DNA of 12,009 bases from CAZQWJ01 sp964597265 (GTDB lineage Bacteria > Patescibacteriota > 4484-211 > JAGQKX01): the NCBI GenBank assembly GCA_964597265.1, contig CAZQWJ010000029.1, positions 1 to 12,009 on the forward strand, read 5' to 3'. Under the pieces are notes generated by a model, which saw only the letters and a list, made by a program, of their open reading frames with translations, did not search any database and was not told where the DNA came from. Made by a program: the position numbers and the translations under genes. Each line of letters starts with the position of its first letter. Positions within the stretch are counted from its first letter, which is position 1. This document shows, in pieces, positions 1 through 8,448 of the stretch.

Positions 1-1411
1 ATGACGGGTTGGTGATTTTGTTGGTGGTTCCTTCTTCAACGAAAATGCCTTCGTGTCCGGCAAATGAGTTCGATCCGGCAACATTTCCTACCCCTGTCAT
101 TCCGGACTCCGATCCGGAATCTACTCCGACAAGACCTGCAACATATTTAGCACTGCCAAATATAAGACCGTGATTGTTGTTGCCGCTGTCGTCAAAGACA
201 TAACCTGTATTTCTTGGATCATCCCCGTTCTCATCAAAGTGGTAGAGAAGAACCGTATTATCATCCCTGACAAAGGGGGTGGTTTGGGGAGTGAAGTTGC
301 CGGTGTAGCGGGCAACGTTGGAAATTCTAAATTCGTCAATCAGTCCGGGTAAATAATTATTATTAAACCCGATATTCATATCCTCATCTACCAACATTCC
401 ATGCGGCATACTCCAGTTATTATCCATAACCCCATCTACATATAAAGTTAAATCGGTTCCATTCCACGCATAAGTTATGTGATACCAAACACCAGCGTCC
501 CACGAGATTTTATTAGACCTCATATTAATTCCTCCCGAACCATTATTAACCATAATTTCCAAAGATCCGTTGCCATCATAAAATCTCACATTAATTTCAC
601 CAAGGACCTCTTGGCCGCTAACTGTATTACGAAGAAGTCCCAAGTCACGGTCCCCACTTGATGAGTGTGGACGAAATAATTTTACATAAAACTCTATTGT
701 ACCCTCGGACAAAGTCCCCTCCTGATAATTGACATTTACCCTGTCATCCACCCCATCAAAACTCAGCGCTGATTTTGCCCCTCCATACCTTATCGCCCCG
801 GTTTCGGTACTTGGGGTTTCTCCCGCGGCACATTCTGTTGTTCCGTTAAAAGGGCAGACCAACAAGGCCTGTTTACTGCCGATATCAAAAGCTCTGTCGG
901 TATCGGTCGGTGCAACGGCGTCGGGGTTGGCAAAATACATATAGTAGTCATAACTTTTGCTTGAGGCTCCTAAAGTAGCCTGGAGGGGGAAATAAACCTT
1001 TGTGGTTTCGCTCGTAGCACAAGACTCATTAGCCGGGAAAATAAGGTGACGGGTTACTTCGGTGGCTGTACCGGAATTGGGTTGGTAGAGCACTCGTAGA
1101 TCAGCACAGTCTTGACGCAACTTGCCTTCTGACACTAATTCCTTAGTGTTAACCGTTATAGCAACAGTTGTGGTAGCTGCCAAACTCTCGTTCGTGGTAT
1201 TCACAAGCTCCAGGTTTTTTCTTTTCAACCACTGCTCCCCTCCTGTCCACCAATTAGCCTCGACACCGGTACTCAATTGCAAAAACACAAGTCCAATCCC
1301 CACAAGTGCAACAAGCAGAGCCACGGCAAAACTGATAGTCCGCCTGTTTTTGGCTTTCATAAATAGCTTTCGTGCTTTTTTTGTATCTTTTGTCTGTATC
1401 TGTTTCAACAT
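1..1411 (-). CDS. DUF2341 and LamG-domain surface protein, 3' end cut by window edge
   Basis: This frame stays open from the ATG at 1411 to the window edge (470 codons, no stop). The N-terminus is Lys/Arg-rich, followed by a hydrophobic segment at about residues 27-47 (FAVALLVALVGIGLVFL) ending near VEA-NWW, which fits a signal peptide or anchor. A DUF2341-like domain follows (about 54-165, with ITVNTKEL and DCADLRV, resembling the start of the neighbouring giant protein). Next is a LamG domain (about 185-370: LSFDGVDDRVNV, WYHITYAW, LYVDG, LIDEFRISNVAR). A second LamG opens at about 388 (LLYHFDENGDD, DDSGNNNHG). The visible end, VEEGTTNKITNPS, resembles the lead-in to a carbohydrate-binding module. 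The start is uncertain: ATG 1411 and ATG 1360 both lack a well-spaced Shine-Dalgarno sequence, and both keep the signal segment. The likely role is a secreted or anchored glycan-binding protein, inferred from the LamG family. Confidence 0.85.
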   Translation of the reverse strand, partial: MLKQIQTKDTKKARKLFMKAKNRRTISFAVALLVALVGIGLVFLQLSTGVEANWWTGGEQWLKRKNLELVNTTNESLAATTTVAITVNTKELVSEGKLRQDCADLRVLYQPNSGTATEVTRHLIFPANESCATSETTKVYFPLQATLGASSKSYDYYMYFANPDAVAPTDTDRAFDIGSKQALLVCPFNGTTECAAGETPSTETGAIRYGGAKSALSFDGVDDRVNVNYQEGTLSEGTIEFYVKLFRPHSSSGDRDLGLLRNTVSGQEVLGEINVRFYDGNGSLEIMVNNGSGGINMRSNKISWDAGVWYHITYAWNGTDLTLYVDGVMDNNWSMPHGMLVDEDMNIGFNNNYLPGLIDEFRISNVARYTGNFTPQTTPFVRDDNTVLLYHFDENGDDPRNTGYVFDDSGNNNHGLIFGSAKYVAGLVGVDSGSESGMTGVGNVAGSNSFAGHEGIFVEEGTTNKITNPS

Positions 1412-1419
1412 CTTTTGTG

Positions 1420-1456
1420 AAGGAGTGTCCTTTCTAGTCTAGAAAGGACACTCCTT
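1420..1456. promoter_or_regulatory. 37-nt perfect palindrome (long hairpin) in the intergenic spacer
   Basis: The sequence AAGGAGTGTCCTTTCTAG is followed by one base and then its exact reverse complement. As RNA on the minus strand it can form about 17 base pairs with a 3-nt loop. It begins 7 nt after the stop codon of the giant LamG gene and ends 8 nt before the ATG at 1411. There is no U-run after it on the minus strand (CACAAAAG follows), so it is not a classical intrinsic terminator. Both arms hold purine-rich Shine-Dalgarno-like words that would be base-paired in the hairpin. It could be an mRNA-stability or processing element, a translational control hairpin, a Rho-independent terminator lacking its U-tract, or a protein-binding site. 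The palindrome is seen directly and its function is not known. Confidence 0.6.
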
Positions 1457-1463
1457 TTGGTCC

Positions 1464-4400
1464 TTAAGGTCCAAACCGCACCGCTCCATAGTTTATAATA
1501 TCCCTAATCTGATTTTCGGAAAGAACATAGTTGTATACTCGCACGTCGTCGATCTGGCCGTGGAAAGGACGAGTAGTACCATAGGAATTGTTTCCTATTC
1601 TGATATCTGAAGTAATAGACATAGCTACTGCACTGACGGCCACAGGCGGTCCATCTGCCTTACCATCAATATAAACTTGTCCGTTTCCGCCCCTATCAAT
1701 GGTACAGCCTACATGATGCCACTGGTTATCTGAAATTGTGCTGGTTGAAGAAATCACGGTAGAATCACGCGTGCAGGTTACCAGGTTACTGGATTGAACC
1801 ATCAAAGACCATCCGTCGGCACCGGAGTCTCTTTTTTCGATAATCACACGAGCGTCGCCGAATGAAGCTCGCTTCACCCATGCAAATATCGAATAGTCTT
1901 GAAACGCGGATTCGAATCCAAGTTTGACATCAGAGGAGATATCAACATGGTCATTGGTCCCGTCGAATTCGAGCGAGGCGTTTCGTTTCCCTTCCTTTCC
2001 GTCGAACCACATCTCTCCGGTACTTCCAGAGCAGGATCCTACACTGTCATTACTGCCTGATGTATCTCCTGGGGTAATGGTTCCATTATTTCCATTCCCG
2101 CTCGCATCATATGCAGTAGTACCGCTACACTCATCAAAGCGCCACCACCCTACCGGAGCGCCTCGGTTGTAACTCCAAGATACTTGGGCCTGCGTACGAG
2201 CGTACCTATAGACCGCAACGTTGTCTATTTGTCCTGTCCAGTATGCTGCTGCGTCACCGTTACGCCCTACATAAAACGGGTCGTTATTAGGCAAGGATTG
2301 CGTCATGTCTCTTACCGTATCTGTACCAACCAAAACCCCATCTACATACAATGCAACATACGGTGACACGTCCTGTTTGGTACATACCACATGGTGCCAC
2401 TGGTTATCATCATAAGAAATACCGGTAGAAGTTACAAAATCCGAACCATTGAGCGTATTGTTTCTGTATACCCTACATGTAATCTCTCCGTTAGATTCCA
2501 TGAATAGCTGATATCCGCCATCATTACCAGTGGTTTCGTATTTACTGATAATGGTTTCTACAGCTGAGGCGGTGCCATGTTTGAACCATGCTTCAACTGA
2601 AAAGCCAACATCACTCACAAAATCCAAATCATTATGATCATTATGTGAGAGATAACTCGTCGACCCATCGAACGTAAGTGCAGAACCTAACGCCCCAGGT
2701 ACCCAGGAAGAGCTGCTCATAGCATTCATAGTCCCGTTCTTTGCAGTTATGTTACCTGCAGTATCACGAACTGTTGATGTACCGGTATTTTCATCCAGTG
2801 TCCATTCCAGGGTTGGCGATGCGTCCAAGCCAGGAGCGCAGTTGGTTTCGGTATTTCCGGGAGGGCAGTATCTACGATCCCTTGATGAATCCGCCTGGCC
2901 ACTTGCTGTAGTAGATAGTGCGCCCAAAGTGGTCATGAATCCCCTGTTGAGTTCGACCCTGACCTGCTCAGCCGTCATCGCAAATGTATAAAATTTAATA
3001 TCATCATAATGCGCTGCCAACCCATCTCCTCCTCCTATGTCTGAGTTACCAACAGTAAAATTGGCCGTGGAACTAGACAGCATGGACGTAGGGATGGTAC
3101 CAGTCATTGTCCCTGCTACTGGACGACCGTTTTTGTACACTTTGATTCGATTTGCAGCCGATGCGGAACCATCGTACACAACCGTCACGTGATACCATGT
3201 CGAAATTGCAAGATCAAGGTTCGTGGTCGTAAAATAATCATTCGTATCAAAGCCATCACCTATGTACACACGTATCTCATCAGAATTAGACGCATCAGTC
3301 CTAATCAAAAAAGCATTGTTATTCGCTTGTGACAAACCGGATTTGGCAAAAATCGCAGCATTTGTAAGAAGCGTTTGAGGGTTAACCCACAACGAGGCGG
3401 TAAAACTTGTCAACCCATCAGTAAAGGAAGGATCTGTCAATGATACACTACCGCCAGCGCCGAACCCTACACATCCATTTATCACGCAGCCAGTAACCCA
3501 TGTTGCATTGGTTATTGTGCCCTGCAACGTGTCATCACTTCCACTATTGTAAGCAGTCGTATTGCCATTCTCATCAAGTTTCCAATGCAATAGCGCAGAG
3601 CCGACTGGCGAACCCGGTGCAGGATGCCCAGCATTCATATCCTCAACAACATGACTCCCCGATCTGAAGTAATTATAGATGCGCACGTCATCTATGAGGC
3701 CGTCATAAAAATTTTTGGTTGGGATATTAGCAAATTCGACATGCAATATAGGTGCAAGCGCTGTATTAAAATCATATGGACGAGCTGTCAAGCCTTGTAT
3801 TACCGATCCGTCCGGAACCGTAACAATCACTAGATTGTTTCCCGCCACCCAGCCAGGACGATCGACTACTTCCTGAATAACCGCACTAATATCAGGGCTG
3901 TCTATGAAGATGCTAGTCCCCAGGTTAGTGGCATCCCAACGGACACTAGCGGTCGTCCGAGGGCGGCCAGATATATCACCAGTAGTACTGGTAAATGCCG
4001 CCGCATCGTCTGCTGCCTGGGCGTGAATATCAAAATGCGGATCATCGCTTGTTGCATACACGCTGATATGAGCCGCCTGAATCGTCGATCCCTGCGGGAT
4101 ATCTACACTCCAGCGCATACCACCAAGCCATCGGCTAGTAGCACTGGTATGGTTGCCCATATTGATATTCATGGCCCCAGGATTAGGCATGGCTGAGTTG
4201 GCATTCTCGTGAGAATCATCGGTCCCTGCGGCAACTTGCACCGTTTCTTGGCCGGTAGACGAGGTTGAATCCTGAGCTGAAACATGGAACCGCCCGGCAT
4301 TATCTGGAAGTGAAGTAGGAATAGTTCCTGTCGTTGATGTGGTACGTGGCACTCCATTTACATAGATCTCGACCAACTGGCTAGCAGCGTGATAGCTCGC

Positions 4401-7400
4401 CTGCACGTGATACCACTGCCCTGTCGTGAGTCCAACATCAGTAGTGGCAACATAGTCACTCTCTGACCCAAGATAGAGTCTGATCTCATCCTCATATTGA
4501 GACAAAAGATAGCTCTGGTTTGCGTTGTCCCACTTGCCGGCAATATTAAATTGTGTACTTGACGCTACTGACTCCGGCATAATCCATGCCGCAATGCTCA
4601 GATCTCCAGTTATAGATAATTCGTCGCTGGTACCAATATATTGATAATGAGAATCCTCAGGAGAAAAACCTGCCGCATTGCCAAACCTACCAGGCACATA
4701 GACTGCTCCATTCACATTAGTCAAATGATTATTATGCGCGGATGTGTCGTACGCATTGCCACTAGGTTCGTCAAATTTCCAGTGCGCTACTGGCTCTGGT
4801 GCCCAGTTGTAGAGGTTGGAAACTTCTGTTGACGACAATACTCGCTTATAAACACGCATCTCATCCATTCGTCCATCAAAATATGCATCCCACCCGCGGT
4901 ATCCAAACCGCAAGTCAAACGTGGAATCATCCGACAAAGCACCCGCCCCTATGTTTTGCTGCGCATAGCTACTAACCTCCGAGCCATTAACAAATATTCG
5001 TACTTGTCTGGCAGCGTGATCATACGTTGCCAAAACATGGTGCCACTGCGATTGAGTTAAGACACTGTTTGTTCGGGCGTTTGCCCAGCTATCTCCCGGT
5101 ACAATAAAGGAAAGATCTGCTGAGATCTGTCTAAAAGACCATCCATCAGTTCCACCGCCTTCCTTGGCCATTATGGTTCTGGTTTGAGACACGTTGTCGG
5201 GATAAATCCAGGCAGAAACGGTCAGTCCGTTTGCGGGTAAATTATCAAGCGAACTAGCACTTCCTGCATTAATCACGTCATCAGTTCCATCAAATTCACA
5301 GCCTCCTCCGTACTTTCCTGTAGCAGAACAATCCATACCGGTGCCATTGCCTCCGTTATTGGTGGTACCATGGTTATCGTTGCCCGAATGATCAAGAACC
5401 GTTTGCCCGTTTCCCGACACATTATCATCCATCTTCCAGTACCCAACCTGTCCATCAGAAAGAAAGCTTTTGGAGCCACCAAATACCGCTGACGAGCCGT
5501 GCGGGCCTGATAATTTTGTAAAATCGGTTTTAATTTCATCGAGCGTACGTGCACGGTTGTATATCTTAAATTCATCGACAAATCCATGAAAGTGTGCGCT
5601 ATCTGCCCCACCGACATAGAGATGATTGGTATCTGCCTNNNNNNNNNNNNNNNNNNNNNNNNNNNNNNNNNNNNNNNNNNNNNNNNNNNNNNNNNNNNNN
5701 NNNNNNNNNNNNNNNNNNNNNNNNNNNNNNNNNNNNNNCCATGAAAGTGTGCGCTATCTGCCCCACCGACATAGAGATGATTGGTATCTGCCTGTGTTGA
5801 GCCGCTGCCGTTGGTACTGGCGCCGACTTCATGTCCATCAACATAGAGTGTCACCGTCGCCCCTGTATATACCATAGCCACATGATGCCAACGATTAAGC
5901 GTAATTGCATCGGCGACGCTCACGGTTGCGTCAGATCCACTCAAGTCTACGCGTGCCTCCAGGTCGGCCAAACCATCTGAGCCTGCATTGGTAGTTCGTA
6001 GATACGTATCGTCCCCTTTCCAAAAAATCTGTCCCACGTTATTTTGGCCATCTGAATTAGCCCGTACCCACGCTTGTATACTAAAGCCATCGGCCAATCC
6101 CGCATCAAGATTAATCGCACTGCGTTGCTGTACCGTTAATCTTTGTGATGTGCCGTCAAAGGCTATGCACGAACCTACCACACACATACTCTCTGGTTGC
6201 CATACAGGGCGGGTCGGTACTTCTGGTGTCATAAGATCACTGATACGAATGAGCAGCCTTGAAGAATTTATCCTTATACTGTCTGAAGGAAGCTTCTGTA
6301 CCTGCGTATCAAGCTCTTTGGCTGTAGATGGTAACTGCGCGGTGATATCCGGACTTCTGTACCGACCAATGAAATCAAGCGCAGTAGTCAGCTCAGCGTC
6401 GTTAATGGCAGTTGTGTCAGTAGTGTTGTACAGACGCGCATAACTGGTACCTGCGCCGAACCCAATTTGCATGGATGTTTCGAAAAATTTGGTAAAAGTA
6501 CCTCCGGTAAAGTTGCCTGGATCGTAATAATTGTAAACCTCTTGGCTGGTATATGTAGCAGCAGTCACGGTCGTCACGGAGGTAATATATTGCTGGACAG
6601 TTTCCAGCGCAGTGATACCTTCTGCCGCAGATTGGACAAATACAAGACGTGCACTATGTAGAGTGCCAGTGTCCGCAGAAACTTTGATACATGGGATGTA
6701 TTCCTTGCCATGTGCTAGACTGATAGGACCGCTACGCACCAGCGTTTGTGTTGTGCCAATGGAGCTAATTTCGCTCCCGCTTACTTCAGCTCCACAAGGT
6801 ACCGAAGGGGTGCCCATTTCATGAATAGCAGCATAGGTGGTGGATGCACCATTAGTATTGATCAAAACGCCTTCAAAATAAACCGTTGGCGCCGGGTCCC
6901 ACACGTCGGCAGCGAATTGGTATAGCTTAAGGGTATTCGAACCTGCTGTATATGAAGTAGAATTCGAATTATTGGAGCCAGAGATACTCACATGTGTTTC
7001 AGTAGCGGTAATTTTTTCGGTATCTGTCTGGACAATGATCAGCCGAGCTACTTTGATACGAGCAATGTGGCCGTTGGTAGATGACTTGATTTTGACAGCA
7101 TAGGTAGTGGCATCGTTAAGTGTGATAGGAGTACTTCTGACTCGCACATACGAAGTGGAAGTGGTAGTCACCTCCGAGTCAGTCACCACATTGTTAGAAA
7201 GGTCTAATAATCCAGCGGTTGTAGTACTCCCCGACTCGTTTAGAATTATCGCTTCAAAATAAACAGTCGCACCGGGATATGAGGCTGCCGTCCAGGTAAG
7301 CATACCAACATTACTGCCTGCATACACTGTTGATGTTGAACTTGCATTAGACGCCTCCTCTACTAGATTGATCTGCTGTTCGATAGTTACGGGAGGAGGG

Positions 7401-7993
7401 GTTCCCATAATGCCATGTGCTTGATTACTACTGTCATGGGCGGCAACGCCATAGCCTTCATCAAATTTCCAATACGTCGCAGGCGTTGGGCCTTTTTCTT
7501 CAGAACTAACCGAAGGAGAACCTCCCGATGGTGACAGCGACGTAACACCTGACACATCCTGACCTGCAGTGGTTGCCGTAGGGTTACCGTAGTAGATATA
7601 GGCAGGGTTGGTGCCGTTAGTAATTGTAGGAAAAACAACATCATAGGTGGTTGTAGTGGTGTCGCATCCAGAAACCAATTGAAACGCGAGCAACGCGCCG
7701 TTGATATCGGTAAAACGGGTGTCCGCGCAGTCTGCCTGCATCTTATCTGCGGCAATGAGGGCTGAGGTGTTGACCGTGATCGTTACCCGGCGAGGTGAGC
7801 TGATTACTGCATTGTGCGTGAAGTTGACCCCACGCCGATACTGCCATGCGTCGTCAAACCATCCTGCGGAGGTATCAGTGCTAAACAGAGCCATGATACC
7901 AGCGGCAGCAAGGATTCCTGCTACCAATGAGAATGCCCAGCGTCTATTGAATCTAGAAGTTAGTAGTTGGAGTTTCGTTTTTAGATTAACCAT
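1464..7993 (-). CDS. Giant DUF2341 and six-LamG surface protein, split by an assembly gap
   Basis: The ATG at 7993 has a strong upstream AGGAGG. The frame reads to the N block at 5738, and the same protein resumes after it and ends at TAA 1464-1466. Removing the 100 Ns and one 55-bp duplicate gives 6,375 nt, or 2,124 residues, in one frame. Residues 1-45 are a basic signal anchor (FSLVAGILAAAGIMALF). DUF2341 spans about 45-150 (WFDDAWQYRR, NPAYIYYGNP). Three related beta-sandwich modules occupy about 210-590 (VYFEAIILN/VYFEGVLIN; ARLIIVQ/ARLVFVQ/SRLLIRI). Six LamG domains carry WHH- or WYH-type motifs at W702, W932, W1142, W1548, W1814 and W2040. Five LamG openings after the first lie near 800, 1019, 1418, 1678 and 1898. 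LamG 1 and LamG 3 are each interrupted by an inserted domain. There is no LPXTG motif or C-terminal membrane segment, so attachment would be through the N-terminus if the signal is uncleaved. Glycan or protein binding at the cell surface is inferred from the LamG family. Confidence 0.88.
5584..5638. repeat. 55-bp direct repeat, left edge of the N gap
   Basis: This 55-bp block ends at the first N and is identical, base for base, to 5739-5793, which begins right after the last N. On the minus strand both encode ADTNHLYVGGADSAHFH in the LamG frame. The identity cannot be traced further because each copy abuts the Ns on one side. It is most likely an unmerged overlap between two contigs; 55 is a k-mer size used by common assemblers, which is an inference. 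A real tandem duplication with missing sequence between the copies cannot be excluded. Confidence 0.9.
5639..5738. other. Assembly gap of 100 Ns
   Basis: Exactly 100 undetermined bases sit inside the giant LamG gene, a length commonly used as a placeholder for a gap of unknown size. The coding frame right of the gap and the frame left of it differ when the Ns are counted, so the placeholder creates a false frameshift. That yields a chimaeric out-of-frame tail ending near 5273 and a false internal start near 5432. Neither should be annotated as a protein end or start. Confidence 0.97.
5739..5793. repeat. 55-bp direct repeat, right edge of the N gap
   Basis: This is the partner of the block at 5584-5638. 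It is continuous with the upstream part of LamG 1 on the minus strand (GSGSTQ runs into ADTNHLYVGG), while the other copy is continuous with the downstream part (HFHGFVDEFKIYNRAR). Using either copy once gives a complete LamG domain with the usual strand, VGG and DEFKIYNRA ending. Confidence 0.9.
7955..7968 (+). repeat. Partial inverted copy of the heptad repeat near the start of the giant LamG gene
   Basis: The plus strand reads AGAAGTTAGTAGTT here. It shares GTTAGTAGTT (7959-7968) with the minus strand of the heptad array at 8436-8445, so the four-helix-bundle gene lies between two inverted copies about 470 nt apart. On the minus strand this stretch is coding (LLTS in the N-terminal leader of the giant LamG protein). 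A chance match is possible in such simple sequence. Confidence 0.4.
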
Positions 7994-8390
7994 TTTTTAA
8001 CCCTCCTCTACTTCTTATGGATGTAATAAACCCGTTCAAAAGTTTGTGCACAGCTACTGTTCGAGTAGCCAACATGCTAAATGACTCATCTGCTATATAG
8101 CCGATATCTCTCGCTATCAATAATTGGTTCTGTAACTCCGCTAATGAACCTTTTGCCATATAGTAATACTGTAATTTCTCCCGGATTCCCTTCCGAGAGA
8201 AACCTTCAGCTATATTAGAAGTAATGGAAATAGCACTCCTTCTTAACTGATCCGTCAAAGAATATTGTTCTTTTTTCGGAAAGATATCCGTTACTTTGTA
8301 TACTTGTAATACCAATACATGTCCTTCTTGCCAGACTTTGAGATCAGTAAAACTTCTAATTGTTGTTTTGTATTGATGACTTTCTCTCAT
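7986..8390 (-). CDS. Four-helix-bundle protein (S23/IVP family)
   Basis: This 134-residue protein shows the family's features: an N-terminal FTDLKVWQEGHVLVLQVY helix, the central LTDQLRRSAISITSNIAEGFSR motif, and amphipathic helices with YYYMAKGSLAELQNQLLIARDIGYI. Members of this family (four helix bundle protein, PF05635/TIGR02436 type) were first found in 23S rRNA intervening sequences, and they include relatives of Avd, the accessory protein of diversity-generating retroelements. Most stand-alone members have no proven function. The length is close to normal for the family. The start is supported by AGGAG with a 6-nt spacer. It lies 58 nt downstream of the fibre gene, and its stop overlaps the start of the giant LamG gene by 8 nt (ATGGTTAA), so the two are probably translationally coupled. 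No rRNA or reverse transcriptase gene is in the window. Confidence 0.93.
   Translation of the reverse strand: MRESHQYKTTIRSFTDLKVWQEGHVLVLQVYKVTDIFPKKEQYSLTDQLRRSAISITSNIAEGFSRKGIREKLQYYYMAKGSLAELQNQLLIARDIGYIADESFSMLATRTVAVHKLLNGFITSIRSRGGLKNG
8002..8007 (-). promoter_or_regulatory. Ribosome binding site of the giant LamG gene
   Basis: AGGAGG lies 8 nt upstream of the ATG at 7993, inside the last codons of the four-helix-bundle gene. It fixes the start of the giant gene at 7993. Because the upstream stop codon lies just past this start, ribosomes finishing the small gene could reinitiate here. Confidence 0.8.
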
Positions 8391-8395
8391 ATATT

Positions 8396-8401
8396 TCTCC
8401 T
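8396..8401 (-). promoter_or_regulatory. Ribosome binding site of the four-helix-bundle gene
   Basis: AGGAGA ends 5 nt before the ATG at 8390 (the AGGAG core is 6 nt away), normal spacing. It supports ATG 8390 as the start. Confidence 0.7.
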
Positions 8402-8410
8402 GTTTGATCT

Positions 8411-8445
8411 TCTATCCTCCTAACTCCCATCTTCTAACTACTAAC
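8411..8445 (-). repeat. Degenerate 7-nt tandem repeat in the spacer before the four-helix-bundle gene
   Basis: Read on the minus strand, this stretch divides into five heptads: GTTAGTA, GTTAGAA, GATGGGA, GTTAGGA and GGATAGA. Each starts with G and ends with A, with a GTTAGNA-like consensus. Two looser units (GAGTGGA, GTAGGGG; 8459-8446) may extend it across the stop codon of the fibre gene. It fills most of the 58-nt spacer. I cannot see a promoter in it. The periodicity is visible but short, so a functional role is uncertain. Confidence 0.55.
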
Positions 8446-8448
8446 CCC

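Noticed and set aside
1420..1456. Rho-independent terminator for the giant LamG gene
   Set aside because: The stem is strong, but the minus-strand sequence after it is CACAAAAG with no U-run, so I list it as a hairpin of unknown role.
5430..5432. ATG at 5432 as start of a separate 1,322-residue protein
   Set aside because: It lies inside the YWKMDDN opening of a LamG domain, has no ribosome binding site, and the same frame continues upstream to the gap edge and matches the upstream protein.
5273..5638. C-terminal part of the frame running through the Ns (RQIPIISMSVGQIAHTF onward)
   Set aside because: It is out of frame with the LamG protein and only follows from counting the placeholder Ns as real bases. 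The other frame gives a normal LamG sequence over the same DNA.
7986..8390. 23S rRNA intervening sequence
   Set aside because: The protein family matches, but no rRNA sequence flanks the gene. Both neighbours are protein-coding surface genes.
8411..8445. CRISPR-like array
   Set aside because: The units are only 7 nt, directly abutting and degenerate, with no spacers and no cas genes.
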